From a virus: a DNA stretch of 27,522 bases. Location: positions 1 through 27,522 of IMG/VR virus record IMGVR_UViG_3300043395_000840, one strand, 5' to 3'. The notes below the pieces were generated by a model. It saw nothing but the letters and a program-made list of their open reading frames with translations, had not been told where the DNA came from and did not search any database. Shown piece by piece: positions 16,032-22,217 of the stretch. Numbering within the stretch: the stretch's first letter is position 1; the number at the start of each line of letters is the position of its first letter. Both the position numbers and the translations under genes were made by a program.

Positions 16032-16483
16032 TAATCATCCAATTTAAAGATTCTGGGTTCTTGTTGGATAGTGTGTTCCTGTCGGTCTGTGTAGCCATCG
16101 AAACGAGAAATCAACCCCTCTTTGAACTGACCAACCGCAGCACCATCGAAACGGTCTTGCTTTGCTTCCTTTCTCATGTGTGTGACAATCCCCCCAAAGT
16201 CATCATACAAACCATCCTTATTCTCAATGTAATTATCCATCGTACCTACTCCCCAACCCTTTTGGTTGACAGTCCAAATGATAAACGCATCGAGTGTCAA
16301 TGGTGGGTAGTGAACCATGTAGACTACCTCACCCGTTTTTTGGTTAAGAGTTGGGACGCTTCTTCCTTGTTTTTTTCGCCACTGCTTGTGTTCTTCCCAC
16401 ATTTGAAGTAGCTCCTCCGCTGTTTTCAGTTTCCGTGTTGGATGTATGTTCCCGTTTCTCTTCTTCTCGTTTTCCATCTTCAA
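16031..16483 (-). CDS. Terminase small subunit
   Basis: This 150-residue protein recognises phage DNA for packaging. Residues 18-40 (KLKTAEELLQMWEEHKQWRK) and the later PLTLDAFIIWTVNQKGWGV (about 61-79) fit the helical small-terminase family common in Bacteroidota phages, in which 'TAEEL..mw..Y..w' is followed by 'PLTl.gF..yl'. Its position directly before the large subunit, overlapping one base, supports it. The ATG could be 16483 or 16477 (MENEKK). The first 140 bases overlap the upstream 93-aa frame (16344-16625), an unusually long overlap; the domain core starts inside that overlap, so both frames appear to be used. Confidence 0.85.
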   Translation of the reverse strand: MKMENEKKRNGNIHPTRKLKTAEELLQMWEEHKQWRKKQGRSVPTLNQKTGEVVYMVHYPPLTLDAFIIWTVNQKGWGVGTMDNYIENKDGLYDDFGGIVTHMRKEAKQDRFDGAAVGQFKEGLISRFDGYTDRQEHTIQQEPRIFKLDD

Positions 16484-16625
16484 AAATTTCAGTTAATCCC
16501 ATTTGAAAAAGTCTACCATACTGCGCTGGCTTTACCTTGTCGATTTCAATTGTTAGTTTCGTCCATCCCAAATCTTTTGTGACAGTCTTGCCCGCTAACT
16601 CAGCTTTGATTTTTAGATTTTGCAT
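16344..16625 (-). CDS. Small hypothetical protein overlapping the terminase small subunit
   Basis: This 93-residue protein has an alpha/beta-looking N-terminal half (MQNLKIKAELAGKTVTK, then WTKLTIEIDKVKPAQYG) and a low-complexity basic tail from about residue 53, rich in Lys/Arg/Glu/Thr, which is the part overlapping the terminase small-subunit frame. Its ATG (16623-16625) overlaps the upstream regulator stop by 13 bases, in the same direction, the normal spacing in this operon. The N-terminal half has no other gene on either strand, which supports it as real. It has no recognisable domain; the basic tail could bind nucleic acid, but this is speculation. The end may be artefactual if the true stop differs by a frameshift. 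Confidence 0.6.
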   Translation of the reverse strand: MQNLKIKAELAGKTVTKDLGWTKLTIEIDKVKPAQYGRLFQMGLTEIFEDGKREEEKREHTSNTETENSGGATSNVGRTQAVAKKTRKKRPNS

Positions 16626-17098
16626 CTTATCTTCCTTTTTAATTGTTGCAATTTTTTACGGCAATAGGTTTTGTCTATCCCGTATAGTTCAGCAAGTTGG
16701 TAGTCTTTCTTCCCTTGCTTTTTTTGTTCCATCCACTTTTCAAAGAATTTCCGATCTATGAAATTCCACTCTTTGACCTCTTCTTCTATAATGTAGTGAA
16801 AGTCGATATGTTCTATTGGTTCATCAATTTCTTGGTGTAGTGATATGAAGTCGATTGCGGTTATGTTCTCTTTGTGTGTGTTGGTCTGGGTGTATAGCAA
16901 CTCACATTTAATGTAGTGTAGTAGGATAGCTTTCGCTTCATCTTCGGTTTTAGGTGTGTGCTTTTGCGCGTGGATGTATGCGTTTGATATTGCCGTGAGT
17001 ACATTGCGCCCTTTGTTTGACACGTCGTTGATGAAGTGAGCGTACTTTTCCAATTCGGAGTACTTACTTTCTATGACTGCATTGTAGAGTTGTACCAT
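16613..17098 (-). CDS. Sigma factor / HTH-like regulator
   Basis: This 161-residue protein is helical. Residues 131-157 (DYQLAELYGIDKTYCRKKL and following basic residues) form a convincing helix-turn-helix, like sigma-70 region 4 or a transposase/resolvase HTH. The N-terminal half (residues about 30-110) is helical with pattern AYIHAQKHT...HYIKCELLYTQT, which could be a sigma region 2-like helical core but lacks diagnostic motifs. It lies at the head of the late operon, just upstream of the terminase genes, a position typical of late transcription regulators. It could direct late transcription, but DNA-binding terminase accessory or anti-sigma roles are not excluded. Confidence 0.6.
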   Translation of the reverse strand: MVQLYNAVIESKYSELEKYAHFINDVSNKGRNVLTAISNAYIHAQKHTPKTEDEAKAILLHYIKCELLYTQTNTHKENITAIDFISLHQEIDEPIEHIDFHYIIEEEVKEWNFIDRKFFEKWMEQKKQGKKDYQLAELYGIDKTYCRKKLQQLKRKIRCKI

Positions 17099-17289
17099 TC
17101 CATGAACTGATTAAAGAATATTTTTCGCTCGGATGAACAGCATGACTTTTGCTCAATCTTTTCACCTGTGTAACGCTCATATATTTCAACGAGTCTACGG
17201 TTGACAGTTGAGCCGTATTTCACAAGGTCGCGTAGGTTTTGAACACCTTCTACATACGTGATGTCATCTTGACTAAGAGTAGTGTGCAT
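17071..17289 (-). CDS. Small hypothetical protein
   Basis: This is a 72-residue protein starting at ATG 17287-17289; a longer version up to 17355 is open but its extension overlaps the membrane gene and has no better start. The sequence has DDITYVEGVQNLRDLVKYG near the N-terminus and a helical C-terminal part FFNQFMEWYNSTMQS. It overlaps the regulator gene by 28 bases at its 3' end and the membrane protein gene by 40 bases at its 5' end. No domain recognised. Confidence 0.6.
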   Translation of the reverse strand: MHTTLSQDDITYVEGVQNLRDLVKYGSTVNRRLVEIYERYTGEKIEQKSCCSSERKIFFNQFMEWYNSTMQS

Positions 17290-17489
17290 ATTGCTGATGT
17301 TATTGCAAAGTAAATATTTCCTGTCATTGCGAGCGCAAGCCAAAATCCTACGCACTTAGGACATTGGATGTGGTCGATAATCAATTGAACAATCACAAAA
17401 TCGCTCTGAATTTTCTCTGAAAGCCAAGTAATTGGTGAGAATGAACACCAAAGCCAAGATATAAGTATTGCGTGAATCGTTGTAATCAT
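17250..17489 (-). CDS. Small membrane protein with a CPxC motif
   Basis: This is a 79-residue protein starting at ATG 17487-17489 with two or three membrane segments (about residues 6-22 and 50-75) and CPKCVGFW at residues 43-50 between them. Similar 'C..C.gfW' small membrane proteins occur in Bacteroidota phages (DUF1360-like). A longer frame to 17531 would read across the terminator at 17513-17542, so I reject that extension. It is the first gene of the late unit after the terminator. The function is not known; a holin-like role cannot be excluded, but nothing specifically supports it. Confidence 0.65.
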   Translation of the reverse strand: MITTIHAILISWLWCSFSPITWLSEKIQSDFVIVQLIIDHIQCPKCVGFWLALAMTGNIYFAITSAICTLLLVKMTSRM

Positions 17490-17512
17490 TCCGCTAATAT
17501 ACAACTTTTTAT

Positions 17513-17542
17513 GAAAAACAAAGCCCCACATTACGCAGGGCT
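17513..17542 (-). terminator. Rho-independent terminator between early and late blocks
   Basis: On the minus strand AGCCC pairs with GGGCT (17538-17542 with 17522-17526, loop of 11) followed by TTGTTTTTC. It lies between the last early gene (stop at 17597) and the first late gene (ATG 17489). Confidence 0.8.
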
Positions 17543-17596
17543 ATGTCACAGTGTTCATCTATGGTGCATTTTACACATCAAATATACTCATTTTTC

Positions 17597-17854
17597 TCAA
17601 TCCACAAACTTGTATTCGATTTTTCGGATGTGTTCCCAAGAGCCTCCGTTGGCTCTTTTGTATGGGTATTCTCCCTGCTTTATTTTTGCTAAGGTGTCTA
17701 CGCAAAAATTTCCATTTTCAAAATCATTTTCACTACTCGCAAACGCGTACACCTCGCCAATCTTGTATTCGGGTTCTTTCACGAACTCCGCCCATTTTCC
17801 GTTGTCGAATACCATTCCTTTATTAGTCCAAAAACGCTTTTTGTCCGTACTCAA
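17597..17854 (-). CDS. Small conserved phage protein
   Basis: This 85-residue protein begins at a TTG (17852-17854), five bases after the stop of the upstream gene; ATG 17815 (MVFDNGKW) is the alternative start and might be correct. The segment YKIGEVYAFASSEND and the ending GGSWEHIRKIEYKFVD resemble the 'VGKWYKG...GSW' domain in the neighbouring 129-aa protein, suggesting the two are distant paralogues. Such small proteins are common in Bacteroidota phage early regions. The function is unknown. It is the last gene before the terminator at 17513-17542. Confidence 0.6.
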   Translation of the reverse strand: MSTDKKRFWTNKGMVFDNGKWAEFVKEPEYKIGEVYAFASSENDFENGNFCVDTLAKIKQGEYPYKRANGGSWEHIRKIEYKFVD

Positions 17855-17859
17855 CGTTG

Positions 17860-18249
17860 TTAGTGTAGTGTTTTGTTCAATTCTCCACTATACAAACACA
17901 CAAACGGCTTATCGTAGTACCCGCGCTTTTTAGCTTCTTCTTTGAAGCGTTGCTCTACTTCTTCGTGCGTGGCTTCGGTGTACCCTAATGCGAACACAGT
18001 TCTCCACGGTATTTCACTATCCTTTTCCCAACTTCCATCTTTGCCCCATCCGTATCCAAGTGGTTGTCCTGAATCGTTTAGTCTTGTACATCTAAACAAG
18101 TGATATTTTCCCTTATACCACTTCCCTACCTCGTATTTCGGTTTCAATTCTGGGTACGTCTGCAAAGCGAGTTCTTTCAACTCCTTGTCATTCCCATTGT
18201 ACCATCTTTCCGCTGTTTCGCGGGTAATCTTAATTTCGCGTGTTTCCAT
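17860..18249 (-). CDS. Conserved phage protein with a KWYKG-type domain
   Basis: This 129-residue protein begins METREIKITRETAERWYNG and contains YEVGKWYKGKYHLFRCTR (about 39-56) and GYGWGKDGSWEKD (66-78). I recognise this type from Bacteroidota phage early regions, where it is annotated only as hypothetical. The N-terminal part resembles a short helix-helix unit (TAERWYNGNDKELKELALQ); the middle is a beta-rich small domain. No catalytic motif. It is followed by the 85-aa paralogue after 5 bases and preceded by a 102-base gap containing the hairpin at 18287-18340. The function is unknown. Confidence 0.75.
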   Translation of the reverse strand: METREIKITRETAERWYNGNDKELKELALQTYPELKPKYEVGKWYKGKYHLFRCTRLNDSGQPLGYGWGKDGSWEKDSEIPWRTVFALGYTEATHEEVEQRFKEEAKKRGYYDKPFVCLYSGELNKTLH

Positions 18250-18286
18250 TTTATTTCACATTAAGTAAATACTGTTTTCAACTCAT

Positions 18287-18340
18287 CGCTAACAAAGTGC
18301 AAGCGGCATTAAAACGACCGCCTGCACGACTGTTAGTAGC
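18287..18340. other. Large imperfect hairpin in an intergenic gap
   Basis: CTAACA (18289-18294) pairs with TGTTAG (18331-18336); inside, GTGCA (18297-18301) pairs with TGCAC (18323-18327), then GCGG (18303-18306) with CCGC (18318-18321) around an 11-base loop. It has an internal bulge of 2 versus 3 bases and one A-C mismatch. There is no T-run on either strand, so it is not an ordinary terminator. The gap 18250-18351 holds no ORF. Its overall shape recalls attC-type recombination sites, but the R boxes do not match well. Confidence 0.5.
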
Positions 18341-18351
18341 AATTAAGCGAC

Positions 18352-18552
18352 TTAAGGCTTTATCCATTTAGCGTGTGGGGAATACGGGTCAAGTTCTCCT
18401 CTTTTAATTTGGTCTTGTAGAGAATCGCTTAACTGTTCGCTTCGCCCACTAACACTAAATAAAAGCAATATTTTCTTTACTGCTATATGAATGCTTTGTT
18501 GGTTACTAATAACCAATGTTTCTCGAATTGCTTTTTCTATTTCTTTTTCCAT
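18352..18552 (-). CDS. Small hypothetical protein
   Basis: This 66-residue protein starts MEKEIEKAIRETLVISNQQ and is mostly helical in its first 50 residues, ending YSPHAKWIKP. It has no membrane segment and no recognised domain. The ATG (18550-18552) is 20 bases downstream of the stop of the preceding gene. It belongs to the same early unit. Confidence 0.55.
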   Translation of the reverse strand: MEKEIEKAIRETLVISNQQSIHIAVKKILLLFSVSGRSEQLSDSLQDQIKRGELDPYSPHAKWIKP

Positions 18553-18572
18553 ACTGCTTTTATTATTTTACG

Positions 18573-18830
18573 TTATAAGCAATTCTTGCCCCACCATTCT
18601 TCATCTGGTAATCCGCAAATATTACAACAATCTATTTTTACTGTTCCCGTCTTGTCCTCTTCATGGCAAGAACATCTTATAACAGTAGGTTGGTGCAATT
18701 TACTTAGTTCGTCATTCAGATAATTAACAAGTATTGGTGCAATATCTTTACACGATCTTCTGTCATACCCCTTAGACTTCATCCATTGATACGCTTCAAC
18801 TTCTTTTAATGCCTTTTCTTCTTTATTCAT
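18573..18830 (-). CDS. Small Cys-rich, possible zinc-binding protein
   Basis: The start at ATG 18828-18830 (MNKEEKAL) is chosen because AAAAAAGGAAGAACG gives a rare clear Shine-Dalgarno (GGAAG) before it; the frame is open further up to 18863. The 85-residue protein has a helical N-terminal half with KEVEAYQWMKSKGYDRRSC and a Cys-rich C-terminal part with CSC, CC, C (residues 53, 55, 68, 69, 72, and 84), suggesting a zinc knuckle. It follows the nuclease gene by 44 bases. No function can be assigned. Confidence 0.6.
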   Translation of the reverse strand: MNKEEKALKEVEAYQWMKSKGYDRRSCKDIAPILVNYLNDELSKLHQPTVIRCSCHEEDKTGTVKIDCCNICGLPDEEWWGKNCL

Positions 18831-18874
18831 CGTTCTTCCTTTTTTATCCGTAAACTTCACCAACCTACATCCCG

Positions 18875-19759
18875 TTAGCGTACATACCCAATCATCAACT
18901 CATCAAAGTAATTCCGCGCGAGTGTTACGTGTTCCTTTACCTTTTCGCGGTCAATTTCTGTAAGGTCAACTCTGAACGTCTTAACTCGCGCCCAATCTGG
19001 TATATGGTCAAAGTTGTGCATTTCGCGCACTTGTTCAATGAATGATTCGTCGGGTTGCCCTTCATTCGCGCCTTCTTTCCACAACGACCAAGCGTGTGAC
19101 ATGATTACGGATTCTGGGCTGTTCTCTAGCGAAAAACAAACGTACCAATGGTCAAACCCTGCCATCATTGCGTATCGCTTTGCCTGCCATTCGTAACGCT
19201 GAAACGATGTCTTTGCCGCCTCTTTCAAATCCTTTGCGAATAGTGGGAATGTGTCATCTGAAAAGCTGCATTTTGCATCGAATCCGAAACCTAGTTTTTC
19301 ATACATAGCGTCTGGATGACCGTAGCCGTATTCGTCTTTCAGCTCAATGCCTAACTTATTCGCGTTTAGCGGTGGTGGAAATCCGTTCACCTTTGCAATT
19401 CGTGCCAAAGCCATGTTTTCAAGTTGCTTACCTTTCTCTACGTACTTGTTTGATAGGTGCATCTTTGACGTATTACGCACCAATGAATTAAAGTAATCCT
19501 TTACAAGTGTTTTAGCCGTGTCGGATAGTTCGGGAAGTGCATCGCGTTTCTCAATTAATCTGTCACGTTCCTTTGCTTGGTTTTCGGTCAGCTTAATCTT
19601 ACTCATGTAGTCGCGCAAAGTTATCTCCTGCTTTTCTGTGAGGCTATTCTTTGTCAACGAACCCATCAAATCCCCGAAATTGTAGGTGCGAAACATTAAG
19701 TCCACACCTTTGATGTTAGTGTTGTGTGTCATCCTATCCAAATTTAAGTAGTTGCTCAT
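18875..19759 (-). CDS. YqaJ/RecE-type PD-(D/E)XK exonuclease
   Basis: This 294-residue protein carries a PD-(D/E)XK core: an early Glu (E107-E114 region), GHPDA (147-151) and GFDAKCS (160-165; Asp161, Lys163), then YEWQAKRYAMM (189-199), the Q..(K/R)Y motif of YqaJ-family viral recombinases. It would degrade one strand of dsDNA ends to expose ssDNA for its partner RecT, encoded directly upstream. Start at 19759 overlaps RecT by 26 bases; the alternative ATG at 19732 (MTHNTN) begins 1 base after the RecT stop, and is attractive for coupled translation. The helical N-terminal 80 residues are unfamiliar. Recombination-mediated replication or repair is the likely role. Confidence 0.88.
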   Translation of the reverse strand: MSNYLNLDRMTHNTNIKGVDLMFRTYNFGDLMGSLTKNSLTEKQEITLRDYMSKIKLTENQAKERDRLIEKRDALPELSDTAKTLVKDYFNSLVRNTSKMHLSNKYVEKGKQLENMALARIAKVNGFPPPLNANKLGIELKDEYGYGHPDAMYEKLGFGFDAKCSFSDDTFPLFAKDLKEAAKTSFQRYEWQAKRYAMMAGFDHWYVCFSLENSPESVIMSHAWSLWKEGANEGQPDESFIEQVREMHNFDHIPDWARVKTFRVDLTEIDREKVKEHVTLARNYFDELMIGYVR

Positions 19760-20555
19760 CCGTTACCGTGTACGTCGTTTGAATCTGTGCGAGCGTTGCG
19801 CCTTGTTCGATTAATGCAGCTACTTGTTCATCCGTAATTGTTGGCAACTGTTCTGCGTTCGGCTCACTTGCATCAATGTACTCAACATCTAGTGTTTCAG
19901 CATCTTTGATAATCGCTTGGTCTGCAATAGTCGCAGTCTGCATCTCGATTGACAAGATACCCCACTTTGACAACGTGTTCTTTAGTACGGTCTTTTTTGC
20001 CATTGCATCGAAGTCTGATTTCCAAACACCACCACCGTAAGTTTTGCTGAATCTCTTTGCGTGTTTCTCAACGTCTGCAACTGACCAATAGGAAGTCTTT
20101 TCAAAGCCGTTCAATAGTTTGAAGTAAGCAACGTAGCCAACGATTTTACCACTTGGTTCTTGCGTGAAGTCCGCATCCAATTCCTCGGTCAATCGGTTGA
20201 ATGACTTAAATTGATTTTCGTAAACCTCCACAACGTTAATAGCTTTGTATTGTCCTGTACGATTCGCAAGTTGTACCAAGCCCTTCCATCCAATCTGAAA
20301 CTGCGCCTGTCCTCCGTAAGGAACTATCCACGCAAAACCTAGTGAATTGTTAATAGGAAGGTCTAACGTTGCAGCAACCGCTGCGCAATTATACACGCTT
20401 TCGGGAGTTGCTTTCTGTAATAAGTTGTTGTTATTCACAACTTGCAAAACGGACGTAACAAACCCGTTTGCTTTCTTCCCAAGCAGTTCTTCGAACTTGC
20501 TTTTTACCGCATCCTTCGCAAAGAATTGCTTTACTGTAATTTGATTTTGACTCAT
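19734..20555 (-). CDS. recT: RecT-family ssDNA-annealing recombinase
   Basis: This 273-residue protein belongs to the RecT family (lambda Bet-like, ssDNA annealing). The N-terminal part ANGFVTSVLQVVNNNNLLQKATPESV (29-54) and the central block AATLDLPINNSLGFAWIVPYGGQAQFQIGWKGLVQLANRTGQY are the classic RecT motif with NSLGFA..VPYG..AQFQIGWKG. The C-terminal 50 residues are acidic and less conserved. It is transcribed before the YqaJ-type nuclease and overlaps it by 26 bases, the usual pairing. It follows the pentapeptide protein by two bases. Function: annealing of complementary strands during phage recombination. Confidence 0.93.
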   Translation of the reverse strand: MSQNQITVKQFFAKDAVKSKFEELLGKKANGFVTSVLQVVNNNNLLQKATPESVYNCAAVAATLDLPINNSLGFAWIVPYGGQAQFQIGWKGLVQLANRTGQYKAINVVEVYENQFKSFNRLTEELDADFTQEPSGKIVGYVAYFKLLNGFEKTSYWSVADVEKHAKRFSKTYGGGVWKSDFDAMAKKTVLKNTLSKWGILSIEMQTATIADQAIIKDAETLDVEYIDASEPNAEQLPTITDEQVAALIEQGATLAQIQTTYTVTDEQLLKFG

Positions 20556-20557
20556 AG

Positions 20558-21337
20558 TTATTTGTTTAAAGTTTGTAAATACGCTTTGTAAGCGTTGTAA
20601 ACCGCTTCAATCTGTTTGAACTTTGGTGTGTTTCGAGGTGTTGAAATAACATCATCCGAAGCAAAGAAAATATCCCAATCTTCTATTGTGCGTTTTTCAC
20701 AACCAATGTGGATTAAATTTCCGCTTGTAATGCCGTGCATCCATTTGCAGTAGATAGGCATTTTAATAACGTCACTCAAATTCGCGTCACTCAAATTCGC
20801 GCCACTCAAATTCGCGTCACTCAAATTCGCGCCACTCAAATTCGCGTTTCTCAAATCCGCGCCTCTCAAATACGCGTTTCTCAAATACGCGTTTCTCAAA
20901 TTCGCGTCACTCAAATACGCGTTTCTCAAATTCGCGTTTCTCAAATCCGCGTCACTCAAATACGCGCCTCTCAAATCCGCGTATCTCAAATCCGCGTCAC
21001 TCAAATACGCGTTTCTCAAATTCGCGTCACTCAAATTCGCGTCACTCAAATACGCGCCTCTCAAATCCGCGTATCTCAAATCCGCGTCACTCAAATTCGC
21101 GTATCTCAAATCCGCACCACTCAAATCCGCACCACTCAAATCCGCGCCTCTCAAATACGCGTATCTCAAATCCGCACCACTCAAATCCGCACCACTCAAA
21201 TACGCGCCACTCAAATCCGCGTATCTCAAATCCGCGTTTTCTTTTAACGCTTGTAAAACCGCATCTTTTACTGTTGCGTTTTCTTTTCCGTAGGTGAATA
21301 ACACCGTACCAAATCTTGACTTAATTTCAATTTTCAT
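20558..21337 (-). CDS. Pentapeptide repeat protein
   Basis: This 259-residue protein is built from about 31 tandem A(D/N/Y)L(R/S)x pentapeptides (residues about 33-190), which fold into a right-handed quadrilateral beta-helix, preceded by a 30-residue cap MKIEIKSRFGTVLFTYG and followed by a globular C-terminal part with WMHGI, HIGC and IEDWDIFF (about 198-225). That C-terminal module is also seen in other pentapeptide proteins from Bacteroidota phages. Pentapeptide proteins can mimic DNA and some protect gyrase, but this is not shown here. It is the first gene after the 21364-21413 promoter region, so it is probably transcribed with recT. Confidence 0.93.
   Translation of the reverse strand: MKIEIKSRFGTVLFTYGKENATVKDAVLQALKENADLRYADLSGAYLSGADLSGADLRYAYLRGADLSGADLSGADLRYANLSDADLRYADLRGAYLSDANLSDANLRNAYLSDADLRYADLRGAYLSDADLRNANLRNAYLSDANLRNAYLRNAYLRGADLRNANLSGANLSDANLSGANLSDANLSDVIKMPIYCKWMHGITSGNLIHIGCEKRTIEDWDIFFASDDVISTPRNTPKFKQIEAVYNAYKAYLQTLNK
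20771..21239 (-). repeat. 15-bp tandem repeat array encoding pentapeptides
   Basis: About 31 near-identical 15-bp units of the type TCAAATnCGCGnnnC run without interruption. They encode the pentapeptide repeats of the gene at 20558-21337. Very low divergence between units suggests recent expansion or homogenisation. Confidence 0.95.
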
Positions 21338-21363
21338 AGTTCTGTTTTTTTTTTTTATTTCCT

Positions 21364-21413
21364 CAAAGTTACGATTTACCCACGTTCACCGCGATTTATT
21401 GTGATGAACGGTT
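21364..21413 (-). promoter_or_regulatory. Early promoter region 1 with shared upstream element
   Basis: The minus strand has TAACTTTG (21364-21371), a perfect match to the Bacteroidota -7 consensus TAnnTTTG, 26 bases before the ATG at 21337. AACCGTTCATCA (21402-21413) lies 30 bases further upstream. No -33 TTTG is seen. Both elements occur with identical spacing at 25143-25192. Confidence 0.7.
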
Positions 21414-21431
21414 GATAGGTCGGATGAGTGG

Positions 21432-22217
21432 TTAATCTTTTATTAAATAATATCCATCCAAGCCGCGCTTTAAGGCTCTACGGATTATCTCATCGCAGAA
21501 CAAATGCCGTGCAGATATTGGCAACGTTGCATCTATCACGTTCGCGGCTTCGATTCTCATGCGTTCGGCTTGTATCTGGCACTCACTCCACAGTTCATCC
21601 TTTTCCTCACGTGTAAAAAGTTCCTTAAAGTTGTCCGCAAACGATGCCGCTTGAAACGGTGTGCCACACCACTCTTTTTTGTTGTTTAGACAGTCCAAAT
21701 ACAATGCATAACTTTCATCTTTGAATCGTTGCTTTTCCTGTTGCTCGGATTCCTTTTGCTCAAACTTTCGCTTTTCCTGTTCGGAGATAGACATTATCAA
21801 TCCTTTTTTACGTGTCATATCTTCGATTGGTTGCATTATCTCGTCACGTGTAAGGGAAATACCTTGCTTCTTTTCAATCGTGCGTTCAGAGTAGCTTAAA
21901 TTCAATTCTTCAAAAGTTAGGCTTGGATGACGTTGCACAATCGTTTGAATCGTAACGCGGATTAAATCGGCATCAAGGTTGTCTACATTCAGTCCGTAAT
22001 AAACTCGAATGATGTAACCGATTGCTTTTGTTAGCCGTGTTAAATCATCCTTGCAAAGTTCTTTGCTTTCATTCAGACAAGCTCCAATCAGCTTCTTCGA
22101 TACCGCTCCCGCTGCTGGTAGTGCCTGTACTTTGTTCTGGATTGATTCCAAAAACTCGTGCTGTAAGGTCGTTGACTTGATCGTCAAGTGTCCTTCTTGG
22201 TTGTTGTGTAGTTCCAT
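21432..22217 (-). CDS. Putative replication accessory protein
   Basis: This 261-residue protein follows the replication initiator, which it overlaps by 149 bases, an unusually long overlap. It is helical; residues about 140-185 are a charged stretch KKGLIMSISEQEKRKFEQKESEQQEKQRF that may be coiled coil. Its N-terminal part (NKVQALPAAGAVSKKL) is not recognisable. In lambda-like layouts the gene after the initiator encodes a helicase loader, so that is the best guess, but no ATPase motif (Walker A) is visible, arguing against a DnaC-type loader. Possibly a replisome organiser partner. The function remains unknown. Confidence 0.6.
   Translation of the reverse strand: MELHNNQEGHLTIKSTTLQHEFLESIQNKVQALPAAGAVSKKLIGACLNESKELCKDDLTRLTKAIGYIIRVYYGLNVDNLDADLIRVTIQTIVQRHPSLTFEELNLSYSERTIEKKQGISLTRDEIMQPIEDMTRKKGLIMSISEQEKRKFEQKESEQQEKQRFKDESYALYLDCLNNKKEWCGTPFQAASFADNFKELFTREEKDELWSECQIQAERMRIEAANVIDATLPISARHLFCDEIIRRALKRGLDGYYLIKD

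Noticed and set aside
16013-16411. Plus-strand 132-aa ORF over the terminase small subunit
   Set aside because: It lies opposite strongly supported terminase genes and shows no domain.
17490-17531. Longer start (17531) for the CPxC membrane protein
   Set aside because: The extension runs through the minus-strand terminator hairpin at 17513-17542 and lacks a better start context than ATG 17489.
18287-18340. Integron attC site
   Set aside because: The general two-stem shape is similar, but the R box sequences (RYYYAAC and GTTRRRY) do not fit, and no integrase is visible in the window.
20771-21239. Possible CRISPR array
   Set aside because: The repeats are 15 bp, contiguous and without spacers; they encode pentapeptides in a clear gene.
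20735-21247. Plus-strand ORF of 170 aa in the pentapeptide array
   Set aside because: It only reads the 15-bp repeat array on the opposite strand (repeated QIR(V/A)(T/S) units); no other support and the minus-strand protein is clearly real.
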